Shown: positions 35,187 through 44,060 of the stretch, piece after piece
Position numbering within the stretch: the stretch's first letter is position 1
Layout of the letters: each line of letters starts with the position of its first letter
From: Paludibacteraceae bacterium
GTDB lineage: Bacteria > Bacteroidota > Bacteroidia > Bacteroidales > Paludibacteraceae
Direction: 5' to 3'
NCBI GenBank assembly: GCA_017551675.1
Contig: JAFZLC010000001.1
Span: 1 to 64,000, forward strand
DNA: 64,000 nucleotides
Made by a program: the position numbers and the translations under genes
Notes under the pieces: generated by a model
Told to the model about the DNA's origin: nothing
Databases searched by the model: none
What the model saw: only the letters and a program-made list of their open reading frames with translations

Positions 35187-36290
35187 ATGTATTTACAACG
35201 ATTACGGATACTGAATTATAAAAACATCGAGGAGGCTGATTTGACCTTCTCTCCTAAAATTAACTGCTTTATAGGTAATAACGGAGAGGGAAAGACCAAT
35301 CTCTTGGATGCTGTTTATTATTTGTCTTTCTGTAAAAGCCATACCAATTCTGTGGATGGACAGAATGTGATGCATGATCGGGATTTCTTCATGTTGGATG
35401 GAGATTATTCATTGAACGATCTCTCTACCAACATATATTGCGGTGTAAAGAAAAGACAAAAGAAACAGTTCAAAAGAGACAAGAAGGAGTATGAAAAACT
35501 GTCAGACCACATCGGATTGCTGCCCTTGGTGTTGGTTTCTCCTTCTGATGAAGAACTGATTTTAGGTGGTAGCGAAGAGCGTCGTAAGTTTATCGATGGA
35601 TTTATCGCACAATATGACAAACTCTATTTATCTCATTTGTTATCATACAAAACATTGTTGACCCAAAGAAACTCAATGATTAGAAATGAGATACATGATG
35701 AGTTGTTATATGAGACCATTGAGGAGCAAATGTCCACATATGGTACTTATATCCATGAGCAACGGACGAAGTTTATCGCTGATTTTTTGAAGCATTTTCA
35801 GGAATTTCACCAGACAGTCTCCTTGGGGAAGGAGAAGGTGGATTTGATTTATCAGTCCCAAATGCAGGAGCAGCCTTCGTTGTTGAAATTGTTGAAGGAG
35901 AACCGCGAAAAGGATTTTGTGGTGGGATATACGACAAAAGGTGTCCATAAAGATGATCTGGAAATGAATATGGAGGAGCTTCCTATTCGAAAAATTGGTT
36001 CTCAGGGACAGTGTAAGACCTATCTGATTGCATTGAAATTGGCACAATTCGACTTCTTGAAAAGATTGAAGAATGAAAAGCCAATATTGTTGTTTGATGA
36101 TATCTTCGACAAGTTGGATACTTTGCGAGTGAACCAAATTATCCAACTGATGAAAGACAATCGGTTCGGACAAGTTTTTATATCCGACACAAACAGAGAA
36201 CATCTCTCATCCTTATTGAAAAATATGGATTGTGATTATCATCTCTATGGGGTCGAAAATGGACATATTGAATTGAAGGAGAACCGATGA
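35187..36290 (+). CDS. recF: DNA replication and repair protein RecF
   Basis: The 367-residue SMC-like ATPase has Walker A (GNNGEGKTNLL, about residues 32-42), the RRKFIDGFIAQYD segment, an ABC-signature region (GSQGQCKTYLIALKLAQF) and Walker B with the D-loop (ILLFDDIFDKLD). RecF helps load RecA onto single-stranded gaps. The start follows the purC terminator. Its stop overlaps the next gene (ATGA), which implies coupling. The dnaA, dnaN and gyr genes that often flank recF are not adjacent here. Confidence 0.95.
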   Translation: MYLQRLRILNYKNIEEADLTFSPKINCFIGNNGEGKTNLLDAVYYLSFCKSHTNSVDGQNVMHDRDFFMLDGDYSLNDLSTNIYCGVKKRQKKQFKRDKKEYEKLSDHIGLLPLVLVSPSDEELILGGSEERRKFIDGFIAQYDKLYLSHLLSYKTLLTQRNSMIRNEIHDELLYETIEEQMSTYGTYIHEQRTKFIADFLKHFQEFHQTVSLGKEKVDLIYQSQMQEQPSLLKLLKENREKDFVVGYTTKGVHKDDLEMNMEELPIRKIGSQGQCKTYLIALKLAQFDFLKRLKNEKPILLFDDIFDKLDTLRVNQIIQLMKDNRFGQVFISDTNREHLSSLLKNMDCDYHLYGVENGHIELKENR

Positions 36291-36577
36291 AACGACAAAA
36301 TTCACAATCAATAGGAAATGTGTTGCAGGAGTTGTTGCAGGACGATCTCTTTTGCAAAAAATTGAATGAGACGAAGTTGATAGAGTCTTGGAGGAAAATG
36401 GTTGGCGAAAATGTGCAATCTAAAATGACCTCCATATATATTAAGAACGAAATTTTATACGTGACAATAACATCGCCAGCGCTGAAATCGGATTTGAGAA
36501 TGAAAACTGCCGAATATGTTCGGGAGTTGAATCAGGAGATCGGTTGCGAAGTGATACGAGATATAAAGTTTTTGTAG
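36287..36577 (+). CDS. DciA-like DUF721 protein
   Basis: The 96-residue protein belongs to the DUF721 family. The segments SIGNVLQELLQD, the WRKMVGENV helix and YVTITSPALKSDLRM are typical. Members next to recF are thought to be helicase-loading (DciA-like) proteins, which bind the replicative helicase. It overlaps the recF stop by four bases. Function here is inferred from family and position. Confidence 0.8.
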   Translation: MKRQNSQSIGNVLQELLQDDLFCKKLNETKLIESWRKMVGENVQSKMTSIYIKNEILYVTITSPALKSDLRMKTAEYVRELNQEIGCEVIRDIKFL

Positions 36578-36625
36578 AAGAAGTCGTAAAATTCTGCAAA
36601 TGCATGAGTTTTAAATAATTATAAA

Positions 36626-37063
36626 ATGAAATATACAGCGGAAGATATAGACAAGGTGGTTTTCAATCATCAGGAGAGTATTCAAATCAGGTTTAACGAT
36701 GTGGATGTGTTGGGACATGTGAACAATGCCATTCAGTTGAATTATTTTGATTATGGGAAGATGAAATATTTCGAGACGCTGAAGAAACAACGGATAGATT
36801 GGCACGAGTCGGAGTTGGTGATAGTGAACCTGAATGTTGATTTCTATTGCCCGATATTTATGGGAGATGATATAAAGGTAAAGACCAAGGTCTATGAGAT
36901 AGGGAAGAAGAGCGTGAAATTGATACAAATTCTATTTGACGAGAAGACCAAAACAGTGAAATCTGTGTGTCACTCCGTTATGTGTGGGTTTGACACGAAG
37001 ACAAATACTTCCGTGTTGATTTCAGAAGAGTGGAAGAACTTAATCCATTCATTTGAGGGGTGA
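36626..37063 (+). CDS. Acyl-CoA thioesterase, hot-dog fold (YbgC-like)
   Basis: The 145-residue protein has the single hot-dog domain of 4HBT-type thioesterases. The motif RFNDVDVLGHVNN has the Asp used for thioester hydrolysis in this family, and VNLNVDFYCPIFMGDDI forms the beta-sheet. It should act on a small acyl-CoA in the cytoplasm. It is downstream of recF-DUF721 by 48 bases and probably in the same operon. The acyl group is unknown. Confidence 0.8.
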   Translation: MKYTAEDIDKVVFNHQESIQIRFNDVDVLGHVNNAIQLNYFDYGKMKYFETLKKQRIDWHESELVIVNLNVDFYCPIFMGDDIKVKTKVYEIGKKSVKLIQILFDEKTKTVKSVCHSVMCGFDTKTNTSVLISEEWKNLIHSFEG

Positions 37064-37110
37064 AATAGCAGCAGATCCCTTTTTTGTCTATCAAAAAAAC
37101 ACCAATAAAT

Positions 37111-37141
37111 TTTGGTGGATATAAATTATCTTCTATTTTTG
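37111..37141 (+). promoter_or_regulatory. Near-consensus promoter of the gene pair at 37161
   Basis: TTTG (37111-37114), a 19-base spacer and TATTTTTG (37134-37141) match the Bacteroidota consensus. The start would be near 37148, just before the gene. Confidence 0.75.
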
Positions 37142-37160
37142 CAAGAAATAGTTGTGTGCG

Positions 37161-37514
37161 ATGAGGAATTTATTGTTCATATTATTGTTTACAGTTACAT
37201 CATTAACTCATGTTGTAATGTCACAGTCAAAGTCTTCTTTTGTAGAAGATGAGAAGATGGTGTATGCTGTGTCTGATGTAACACAGGAACAAGTGAAGAC
37301 TGATTCTGAGAAAGTTAACATTTCGGTTTACGATAATCAACTATATGTAACAAACGCAACAGAGAATTCCATTGTTGAGGTGAAGAATATGTTGGGAGAG
37401 ACGATTCTAACGTTTCGAATCAGCTCATCAAGGGAAGTGTTCAGCTTGAATTTAAAGAAGGGATTTTATATTATTCGTGTTGATGAGATTCTACAAAGAA
37501 TTATTATAAAATGA
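37161..37514 (+). CDS. Small secreted protein with T9SS-type C-terminal domain
   Basis: From ATG 37161 the product has 117 residues. An upstream in-frame TTG at 37152 is less likely, since 37161 gives the cleaner signal peptide (about 1-20). The mature part ends in strands typical of a T9SS sorting domain: NISVYDNQLYV, NSIVEVKNMLGETIL and LKKGFYIIRVDEILQRIIIK. As in the product at 337-681, almost nothing precedes the sorting domain. It is coupled to the next gene by a four-base overlap (37511-37514). That points to a linked role with the Lnb-like protein, though what it does is unknown. Confidence 0.65.
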   Translation: MRNLLFILLFTVTSLTHVVMSQSKSSFVEDEKMVYAVSDVTQEQVKTDSEKVNISVYDNQLYVTNATENSIVEVKNMLGETILTFRISSSREVFSLNLKKGFYIIRVDEILQRIIIK

Positions 37515-38713
37515 CGAATTTGAAATACCATAGAAGACAGAATAAACACATTCTTTTTTCTCTACTTATATCCATTTTATTTGCATTCCCATTACATCTG
37601 TTTTCATCCACTCAGGTGAGTTTGTTGACCACAATGCCGTGCGATAAGGCCGTGTATACGTTGTGGGGACATTCCGCTTTACGTGTGAAAACGGATACGA
37701 CAGATGATGTATATAACTATGGTGTCTTTTCGTTTGGGGATGGTTTCGTGTGCCGCTTTGTGAGAGGGGAGACAGACTATTGGGTTCAGCGAGAATCGAT
37801 GAATATGGTTTACCGTGAAGTGGTGCTTATTAAGGAAACGTATATGACCGAACAGGTGTTGAATGTGACTGAAGATGAGGCCTGTGCGATTCATGAAGCA
37901 TTGAAAACAAATGCGTTAGAAGAGAACAAATACTATCGCTATAATTTCTTTTATGATAATTGTGCCACGAGACCCAGAAACCTAGTGGAGAAGGTGCTTG
38001 GTGATTTGGCATATCCTGTTGTGAATAGTGAGGCGACATACAGGGATAAAGTTCACGAGCATACGCAAGGAGAACCATGGTTGGAGTTTGGCATTGATTT
38101 GTGTTTAGGTAGTGAGACGGACAAGGTGATAAAGGATTATGATCTCACCTTTTTACCAAGAGAGTTGATGCTTGCGTATGATAACACCAATAGAGTGGAG
38201 GGGGATTCGATATTCCCGTTGGTGCGAGAAACGAAGGTTTTGGGAGAATTAGATTCGATAGGAACAGAAAAGCTTTCCGTGACATCCTATCCATTGTTTG
38301 TTTTTTCTGTATTCGCATTGATTGTTCTCCTTTTTACATTATGGCAGATCAAGAGGAAAAACAGGAATGTTTTGCTTGATAGCCTTCTTTTTATAGTCTA
38401 TGGCTCGGTGGGAATGCTGTTGTTCTTCCTGACGTTTTTTTCAACACATCCATGTGTTAATCCGAATTTCAATTTGTTGTTGTTGAATCCGTTGCAATTG
38501 CTTTTCCCAGTGCTTTGCTTCGTTAAGCCGTTGAAAAGAATTTTTAATGGGTATCTTTGGGTTAATTTAGCGATGTGCCTTATCCTTCTGGTGGGCTTCC
38601 CGTTGATACCCCAAGAATTTCATTTAGCTGTTATTCCATTGTCATTTATCATGGTTGTGAGAAGTTTGTTTCTCCTTATTAGGAATGGTGGAATAAAAAA
38701 AGTTAAATTCTGA
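37511..38713 (+). CDS. Lnb N-terminal-domain (DUF4105) membrane protein
   Basis: The 400-residue protein has an N-terminal signal anchor (about 14-32) and a periplasmic DUF4105/Lnb-type domain (about 35-230) with LWGHSALRV and FFYDNCATRPR, whose His and Cys form a papain-like pair. About five hydrophobic helices follow (about 255-390). Lnb-type enzymes transfer acyl chains in lipoprotein N-acylation in some Gram-positive bacteria. Whether Bacteroidota homologues do the same is not settled. Translation is probably coupled to the small T9SS-tail gene upstream. Membrane location is clear from sequence; the activity is inferred. Confidence 0.7.
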   Translation: MTNLKYHRRQNKHILFSLLISILFAFPLHLFSSTQVSLLTTMPCDKAVYTLWGHSALRVKTDTTDDVYNYGVFSFGDGFVCRFVRGETDYWVQRESMNMVYREVVLIKETYMTEQVLNVTEDEACAIHEALKTNALEENKYYRYNFFYDNCATRPRNLVEKVLGDLAYPVVNSEATYRDKVHEHTQGEPWLEFGIDLCLGSETDKVIKDYDLTFLPRELMLAYDNTNRVEGDSIFPLVRETKVLGELDSIGTEKLSVTSYPLFVFSVFALIVLLFTLWQIKRKNRNVLLDSLLFIVYGSVGMLLFFLTFFSTHPCVNPNFNLLLLNPLQLLFPVLCFVKPLKRIFNGYLWVNLAMCLILLVGFPLIPQEFHLAVIPLSFIMVVRSLFLLIRNGGIKKVKF

Positions 38714-38757
38714 TGTAAAAAGTTTGTGAAAAAAAGATTATACAAAGAAAAAAAAAG

Positions 38758-38765
38758 TAAATTTG
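38758..38765 (+). promoter_or_regulatory. -7 box of the small lipoprotein genes
   Basis: TAAATTTG matches TAnnTTTG. Transcription would start near 38772, 22 bases before the first start codon. A -33 TTTG at the right distance is not clear. Confidence 0.45.
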
Positions 38766-38793
38766 CATACTAATAATTATAAAACGAGATACG

Positions 38794-38922
38794 ATGAAGA
38801 CATTAAAAATGATTATTGCTGCGGTATTATTGCTATTGGCAATGAGTGCATGTAAACAACAATTGTGCCCAGGATACGGTAATTTACATACAGAAGTAGT
38901 TGAAATTCAGCAAAATGCTTAA
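38794..38922 (+). CDS. Tiny lipoprotein, 42 residues
   Basis: The frame from ATG 38794 to TAA 38922 encodes a hydrophobic signal (about residues 3-17) ending in a lipobox with Cys20 (MSAC). The mature part is only 23 residues and begins CKQQLCPGYGN, with a second cysteine and a CPGYG motif. It should be a lipid-anchored peptide at a membrane. A -7 box lies just upstream and a second tiny lipoprotein gene overlaps its end. No family function is known to me. The lipobox, promoter and coupled partner make it likely to be real despite its size. Confidence 0.65.
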   Translation: MKTLKMIIAAVLLLLAMSACKQQLCPGYGNLHTEVVEIQQNA

Positions 38923-39010
38923 TATTAGTAAGTATATTAAGGTTTTGGTTGCCCTTGTAATTGTCGCACTGCTGGTGATTTCTTGTAAATCAGGATGTGG
39001 GTGTTTTTAA
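38915..39010 (+). CDS. Tiny lipoprotein, 31 residues, overlapping
   Basis: The ATG at 38915 lies inside the end of the previous small gene, in a different frame, with an 8-base overlap that suggests coupled translation. The product has a hydrophobic signal and a lipobox (VISC, Cys24), leaving a mature peptide of only eight residues, CKSGCGCF, with three cysteines. Such a minimal lipopeptide would be a very small lipid-anchored tag. It could be a coding artefact, but signal and lipobox are in the expected positions. The remaining bases to 39104 show no other feature. Confidence 0.5.
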   Translation: MLNISKYIKVLVALVIVALLVISCKSGCGCF

Positions 39011-39104
39011 TTCGAGGGTAGGCTTTTTGCGTGTTATTACAAAACTGGGATAGTATTAATCTCACGAAGAATTATTATTTGTTTAACATAAATATAAATT
39101 TAAA

Positions 39105-40133
39105 ATGGTAAAAGTTGCTATTAATGGTTTCGGACGTATTGGACGTCTTGCATTCCGTCAAATGTTTGAGGCAGATGGTTATGAAGTAGTTGCAATCAAC
39201 GACTTGACAAGCCCTAAGATGTTGGCTCACCTTTTGAAGTATGACACTGCACAAGGTGGTTTCGCTGGAAAATTCGGTGAAGGAAAGCACACAGTTTCTT
39301 CTACAGAAGATTCTATCATCGTTGACGGAAAAGAAATCAAGATCTCTAAGGAGGCTGATGCAAACAACTGCCCTTGGAAGAAATACAATGTTGACGTTGT
39401 ATTGGAATGTACTGGTTTCTACACTGCAAAAGATAAGGCACAAGCTCATATCAACGCTGGTGCAAAGAAAGTTGTTATCTCTGCTCCTGCAGGAAACGAC
39501 CTTCCAACTATCGTTTTCAACGTTAACCACAAGACTTTAACTAAGAACGATAACATCATCTCTGCTGCTTCTTGTACTACAAACTGCTTGGCTCCTATGG
39601 CTGCAGCTTTGAACAAGTATGCTCCAATTCAATCAGGTATCATGTCAACTATCCACGCTTACACTGGTGACCAAATGATTTTGGACGGTCCTCAACGTAA
39701 GGGTGATCTTCGTCGTTCTCGTGCAGGTGCTCAAAACATCGTTCCTAACTCAACTGGTGCTGCTAAGGCTATCGGTTTGGTTATCCCTGAATTGAACGGT
39801 AAGTTGATCGGTTCTGCTCAACGTATCCCTACTCCTACAGGTTCAACTACTATCTTGATCGCTGTTGTTAAGGGTAAAGATATCACTAAGGAAGGTATCA
39901 ACGCTGCTATGAAGGCTGCTCAAACTGAGTCTTACGGATATACTGAGGATGAGATCGTTTCTTCTGATATCATCGGTATGAAGTTTGGTTCATTGTTCGA
40001 TGCTACTCAAACTATGGTTTCTAAGATCGACGATGATACTTATCAAGTACAAGTTGTTTCTTGGTATGACAACGAGAACTCTTATACTTCTCAAATGGTT
40101 AGAACTATTAAGTATTTCGCAGAGAACTGCTAA
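39105..40133 (+). CDS. gap: Glyceraldehyde-3-phosphate dehydrogenase, type I
   Basis: The 342-residue protein is the glycolytic GAPDH. It has NGFGRIGRL (NAD-binding), the active-site [13 protein letters not shown] segment with the catalytic Cys, and the closing [16 protein letters not shown]. Codons are strongly biased toward a small set (GCT, AAC, TCT, CGT, ATC), unlike neighbours, as expected for an abundant protein. It runs alone with a terminator at its end. Confidence 0.97.
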   Translation: MVKVAINGFGRIGRLAFRQMFEADGYEVVAINDLTSPKMLAHLLKYDTAQGGFAGKFGEGKHTVSSTEDSIIVDGKEIKISKEADANNCPWKKYNVDVVLECTGFYTAKDKAQAHINAGAKKVVISAPAGNDLPTIVFNVNHKTLTKNDNIISAASCTTNCLAPMAAALNKYAPIQSGIMSTIHAYTGDQMILDGPQRKGDLRRSRAGAQNIVPNSTGAAKAIGLVIPELNGKLIGSAQRIPTPTGSTTILIAVVKGKDITKEGINAAMKAAQTESYGYTEDEIVSSDIIGMKFGSLFDATQTMVSKIDDDTYQVQVVSWYDNENSYTSQMVRTIKYFAENC

Positions 40134-40151
40134 TCTTAATATAGCATTAAG

Positions 40152-40180
40152 AAAAACCCGACATTGTTCGGGTTTTTTTT
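40152..40180 (+). terminator. Intrinsic terminator after gap
   Basis: A 10-bp stem (40152-40161 with 40168-40177) with a 6-base loop runs into a long T tract. Confidence 0.88.
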
Positions 40181-40215
40181 TCTCCTTTTTTAAACAATAA
40201 ATAATAATAATAAAA

Positions 40216-40953
40216 ATGAAAAGAGGGTTTGGTTTAATTTGTTCATTTTTTATGATAGCCTTTTCTTCTATCTCTGTAATTACTTCGTGTTCCAAAACTG
40301 AAGAAGATGACGACTATAAAGTTTGGGAGATGGACTTGGCTGAAGAGTCACAAAGACAAGGGGTAAGTGTTTCTGGAAACGTTGCTGGTTATACGTATGT
40401 TGATTTAGGGTTGTCGGTAAAATGGGCTACTTATAATATCGGAGTGAAATCTCCTACTGAATTTGGCAATTACTTTGCTTGGGGAGAAACTAGTGGTAAA
40501 AATAACTTTTCGTGGGATAATTACAAATTGAGCAATGGCTCCTCTAGCATGAAAAAGTATTGCTCTAGTGATCAACGAACTGTATTGGATTCAGGCGATG
40601 ATGCTGCTACTGTTAATTGGGGCGCTGCATGGCGTATGCCAACTAGTGCAGAATGGAAAGAATTGATTCGCAATTGTGATTGGTATTTTGATACGGATTT
40701 CAAGGGCTCTGGTATAGCTGGAGCTGTTGGTCAGTCCTTAGAAAACGGTAATGAAATATTCATACCAGCTGCTGGTTATTATGAAAATTCCCTTAACTCA
40801 AAACAGGGTAGAGATATTCATTACTGGTCTGCTTCGTTGTCTTCGGAAGAAGATAAGGGAGTATCTTTCTATTTAACACCTTCTAATGCTCTTGATCCTA
40901 ATGGAAGATCATACCGTTTTACCGGATTCCCTGTGCGTCCTGTGTTGAAATAA
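40216..40953 (+). CDS. Lipoprotein with Fib_succ_major-type domain, distant paralogue
   Basis: The 245-residue product has a lipoprotein signal (Cys25 in VITSC), an acidic linker (EEDDDYKVWEMD) and the same YVDLGLSVKWATYNIG, FAWGET and WRMPTSAEW domain as the tandem pair at 3806 and 4793. It differs more from them than they do from each other. It lacks their leader dyad and their terminator hairpin and instead has its own terminator at 40976-41010. It lies just after the gap terminator. Function is unknown; the three copies suggest a family of surface proteins. Confidence 0.75.
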   Translation: MKRGFGLICSFFMIAFSSISVITSCSKTEEDDDYKVWEMDLAEESQRQGVSVSGNVAGYTYVDLGLSVKWATYNIGVKSPTEFGNYFAWGETSGKNNFSWDNYKLSNGSSSMKKYCSSDQRTVLDSGDDAATVNWGAAWRMPTSAEWKELIRNCDWYFDTDFKGSGIAGAVGQSLENGNEIFIPAAGYYENSLNSKQGRDIHYWSASLSSEEDKGVSFYLTPSNALDPNGRSYRFTGFPVRPVLK

Positions 40954-40975
40954 CGGTTGTAAATAAAATATTGGG

Positions 40976-41010
40976 AAAAGGTGTGACGTTCTATGTCATA
41001 CCTTTTTTTT
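40976..41010 (+). terminator. Terminator after the third lipoprotein
   Basis: A 12-bp stem (40976-40987 with 40995-41006, one G-T wobble) is followed by T residues to 41010. It also separates the convergent ilv operon. Confidence 0.82.
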
Positions 41011-41078
41011 GTTTGACAGGGGCTTCTAAATAAAATGTAATTGTACAACCCAAAGGATTCTCCGAAGAAGATGGATTT

Positions 41079-41816
41079 TTATTCTGTGAATAGGATTCTG
41101 CTTTTGCAGGTTATTGTACCATCCTCTTTCTTTAATACAATGATGAAATCGTTTGGTTGTACCTCTTTCTTAAATATGGAGATCTTTTCTCCGTATCTGC
41201 ATTCTTCGACGTATTCAATTTCGAATCGTTGAATGGTATTGTGTTGTTTTATTTCATCTAATGAGAAGGCGTCAAAAATGTGTTCGACGTATTTGGCACT
41301 GTTAAGATGTTGATTGATATCTACATCGCTATACTTGATAGTGAATGTGTCAAGAGCGGAGGTGTCGTCCGGCAAAATGATCTTTCCTCCTTTCGCAACA
41401 GGACATTCTTTGATGTGTATGTATTGATCTATTCCGAATGACATTAGATTGACGGGTCTTCTTGTTTCCATGTCAATCATGGACCATACAGTTCTTGCAT
41501 ATCCTAAAGCGTTGCCAGTTTCGTCATATATGGCAAAGTTTCGTTGTGTGAAGGTTCTAAGCAAACCTTCTATCCAAGTCTCCACTTTGATGTTTTCTCT
41601 GTCTTTCGGACAACGCGTAAGGTCTAAGTAAACCCTTGAAAGCACCCAAGATCGATTAATCTTGTTGATGTCTCTAATGCCGAATCCTCGCTTGTCTGCG
41701 TGTTGACCGGCAGCATTTAACAGTTTGTTAATTAATAGGGGGAATGTAAGCTTCCCCCTAAAATCTATTTCAAACGGTTGTACCGTGAATATGTACTCTT
41801 CGACTGGATTCATCAT
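41079..41816 (-). CDS. Acyl-ACP thioesterase
   Basis: The 245-residue protein has two hot-dog domains of the bacterial acyl-ACP thioesterase family (FatA/FatB-like). The first holds NKLLNAAGQHADKRG and WVLSRVYLDLTRCPK. The second holds IKYSDVDINQHLNSAKYVEH, with the Asn and His used in catalysis. It hydrolyses acyl-ACP to free fatty acids. Its start overlaps the ilvN stop (TAATG), so it is translationally coupled to the ilv genes. That placement is typical of Bacteroidota and may link branched-chain precursors to fatty acid supply. Confidence 0.88.
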   Translation of the reverse strand: MMNPVEEYIFTVQPFEIDFRGKLTFPLLINKLLNAAGQHADKRGFGIRDINKINRSWVLSRVYLDLTRCPKDRENIKVETWIEGLLRTFTQRNFAIYDETGNALGYARTVWSMIDMETRRPVNLMSFGIDQYIHIKECPVAKGGKIILPDDTSALDTFTIKYSDVDINQHLNSAKYVEHIFDAFSLDEIKQHNTIQRFEIEYVEECRYGEKISIFKKEVQPNDFIIVLKKEDGTITCKSRILFTE

Positions 41817-42361
41817 TATTGTTGCCTTTTGACTTCAAGTTTTGCTAGCATATCGGACAGCCTCTCAATCTTTGATTTGTTGATGGCAATACGTCCAGAA
41901 CGGATGAATTGTAAGACTGTTAATTTCTCGCTTAGTTCATGGAACAAGCCCTGGGTTTCATCGTAGTGTCCTGTTTTCTCCAATACAACGCAATTCTCGG
42001 TCATTTCCAATATGCGTATGTTGTATTTTCGAATTAACTCTTCAATAGAACCTAGACCTAGAAACTGCTCGGTTGAAACCTTGTACAAGGCAATTTCCTG
42101 ATACACCAACTCGTCGTCTGTGTTGTAGAAAGACTTGATAATATCCACCCTTTTGTCAATCTGTTTGACTACCTTCTCGATGGTATCTGAATCACTGTAA
42201 GTGGTAACGGTAAATTTATGAATACCACTTATTGCAGAGGGGGAAACGGACAATGTTTCAATATTTAACCCTCTTCTGGTGAATATATTACTGATTTGGT
42301 TCAACAGACCGACGTGATTCTCGGAGAATATCGTTACAGTATATAGCAGTATATCATTCAT
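41816..42361 (-). CDS. ilvN: Acetolactate synthase small (regulatory) subunit
   Basis: The 181-residue protein has an N-terminal ACT domain (VTIFSENHVGLLNQISNIFT) that senses valine and a C-terminal part (about 90-181) that activates the large subunit. In most bacteria it forms a complex with IlvB. It overlaps ilvB upstream by eight bases and the thioesterase start downstream by one, so the ilv genes are closely coupled. Confidence 0.94.
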   Translation of the reverse strand: MNDILLYTVTIFSENHVGLLNQISNIFTRRGLNIETLSVSPSAISGIHKFTVTTYSDSDTIEKVVKQIDKRVDIIKSFYNTDDELVYQEIALYKVSTEQFLGLGSIEELIRKYNIRILEMTENCVVLEKTGHYDETQGLFHELSEKLTVLQFIRSGRIAINKSKIERLSDMLAKLEVKRQQ

Positions 42362-44045
42362 TGTTGTTAGGAGTTAAAATGTTCGTAACTGTTGTACCTG
42401 CTGGTGTCATTGGATATATCAAACCGTATTCTTCCACATCAACCACCAATAAGTAGGCATCATCATCTTTCAACATATCTTGTATGGCACTGTCAAGTTC
42501 TGATTGCTTTGTGACATGTTTGTTTTTGATTCTATATGCATCTGCAATCATGTTGAAATCAGGATTGTTCATAGGCGTTGAGGAATATCTCTCGTTGAAG
42601 AATAGTTCCTGCCATTGTCTTACCATACCTAAGTAGTTGTTGTTGAGAAGGATTAACTTGACACCAACGTTATTCGCCATGATGGTTCCCAATTCTTGTA
42701 TGGTCATTTGGAAACCTCCGTCTCCCGCAAAGAGACATACGGTTCTTTTGGGTGCACCATATTTTGCACCAATAGCTGCGGGAATACCAAATCCCATAGT
42801 TCCTAAACCTCCTGAGGTGACGATGCTTCGAGTCTTGGAGTACTGGAAATAGCGAGCAGCCGCCATTTGGTTTTGACCAACGTCGGTAACCAATACAGCA
42901 TCTTTGTTTGTCGCATCAGAAACCTTGCGAACCACTTCACCCATAGTGATTTTATCATCTGTAGGATTTAACTCTTGTTTGATGACTTCATCATATTCTT
43001 TTTTGTCATACACGTCAAAAGATTTAATCCAATCAGCATGATTGTTTTTCTCAATCATCTTTGTCAAGGCAGGAAGTGTCTCTTTTGCATTTCCGACTAC
43101 CTTTACGGTTGTCTTGACGTTTTTGTCTATTTCAGATGGGTCAATATCAAGGTGGATGACTTTCGCTTGTTTTGCGTATGTAGCCAAATCTCCCGTCACA
43201 CGATCGTCAAAACGCATACCAATGGCGATAAGCACATCACATTCGTTCGTTTTCATGTTAGGAGCAATATTTCCATGCATACCAATAAATCCTTTGTTTA
43301 GACGGAAATCTGTTGGCATAGCAGAAAGTCCTAATAAGGTTGAAGCAGCAGGAATATCAGCTTTCTCCAAAAAGTCGATAAGCTCTTTCTCTGCATTTCC
43401 GAGTATAACACCTTGTCCTACAAGAGCGAATGGAGCTTTTGCTTTGTTGATGAGAGCGGAAGCCTCTTCGATTTTAGAGAGTTCCATTTCAGGGAAAGGA
43501 ATGTAACCTCTTGAGTATGTCGTTTTTGTGTAATTGAAATCACAAGATTCAAGTTGCGCGTTTTTGGTGAAATCCAAAACGACAGGACCAGGACGCCCCG
43601 TTGTGGCAATGTAAAATGCACGGGATACCGCTTCTGCGATCTCGTCTGCGTGTCGGATCTGATGAGCCCATTTAGTGATAGGTTGTGTGATACCCACCAT
43701 ATCAATCTCTTGAAAGGCATCGGTTCCTAAAAATGAAGTGCCCACCTGACCTGTGATGACAATCATAGGGGTGCTATCCATCATGGCATCACCGATTCCT
43801 GTGATTGTATTGGTGGCTCCCGGACCAGATGTTACCAAACAAATGCCTGGTTTGCCAGATGTTCTGGCATAACCCTGTGCGGCATGCGTAACACCTTGTT
43901 CGTGTCGCATTAATATGTAATTGAATTTATCCTGATAATCGTATAGAGCATCAAAAACGGGAATAATACTACCGCCTGGATATCCGAAGATGGTCTCAAC
44001 ACCTTCTGCTCTAAGAGATTCCATCAATATGTACGAACCTTTCAT
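42354..44045 (-). CDS. ilvB: Acetolactate synthase large subunit
   Basis: The 563-residue thiamine-diphosphate enzyme has the N-terminal GYPGGSIIPVFDALYD segment with the conserved Glu nearby, an FAD-binding centre and the ThDP motif AGDGGFQMTIQELGTIMANN. It joins two pyruvates, or pyruvate and 2-oxobutyrate, in the first common step of valine, leucine and isoleucine synthesis. It lies 15 bases downstream of ilvD and overlaps ilvN. Confidence 0.96.
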   Translation of the reverse strand: MKGSYILMESLRAEGVETIFGYPGGSIIPVFDALYDYQDKFNYILMRHEQGVTHAAQGYARTSGKPGICLVTSGPGATNTITGIGDAMMDSTPMIVITGQVGTSFLGTDAFQEIDMVGITQPITKWAHQIRHADEIAEAVSRAFYIATTGRPGPVVLDFTKNAQLESCDFNYTKTTYSRGYIPFPEMELSKIEEASALINKAKAPFALVGQGVILGNAEKELIDFLEKADIPAASTLLGLSAMPTDFRLNKGFIGMHGNIAPNMKTNECDVLIAIGMRFDDRVTGDLATYAKQAKVIHLDIDPSEIDKNVKTTVKVVGNAKETLPALTKMIEKNNHADWIKSFDVYDKKEYDEVIKQELNPTDDKITMGEVVRKVSDATNKDAVLVTDVGQNQMAAARYFQYSKTRSIVTSGGLGTMGFGIPAAIGAKYGAPKRTVCLFAGDGGFQMTIQELGTIMANNVGVKLILLNNNYLGMVRQWQELFFNERYSSTPMNNPDFNMIADAYRIKNKHVTKQSELDSAIQDMLKDDDAYLLVVDVEEYGLIYPMTPAGTTVTNILTPNNNE

Positions 44046-44060
44046 CTTATTTCCATTTCA

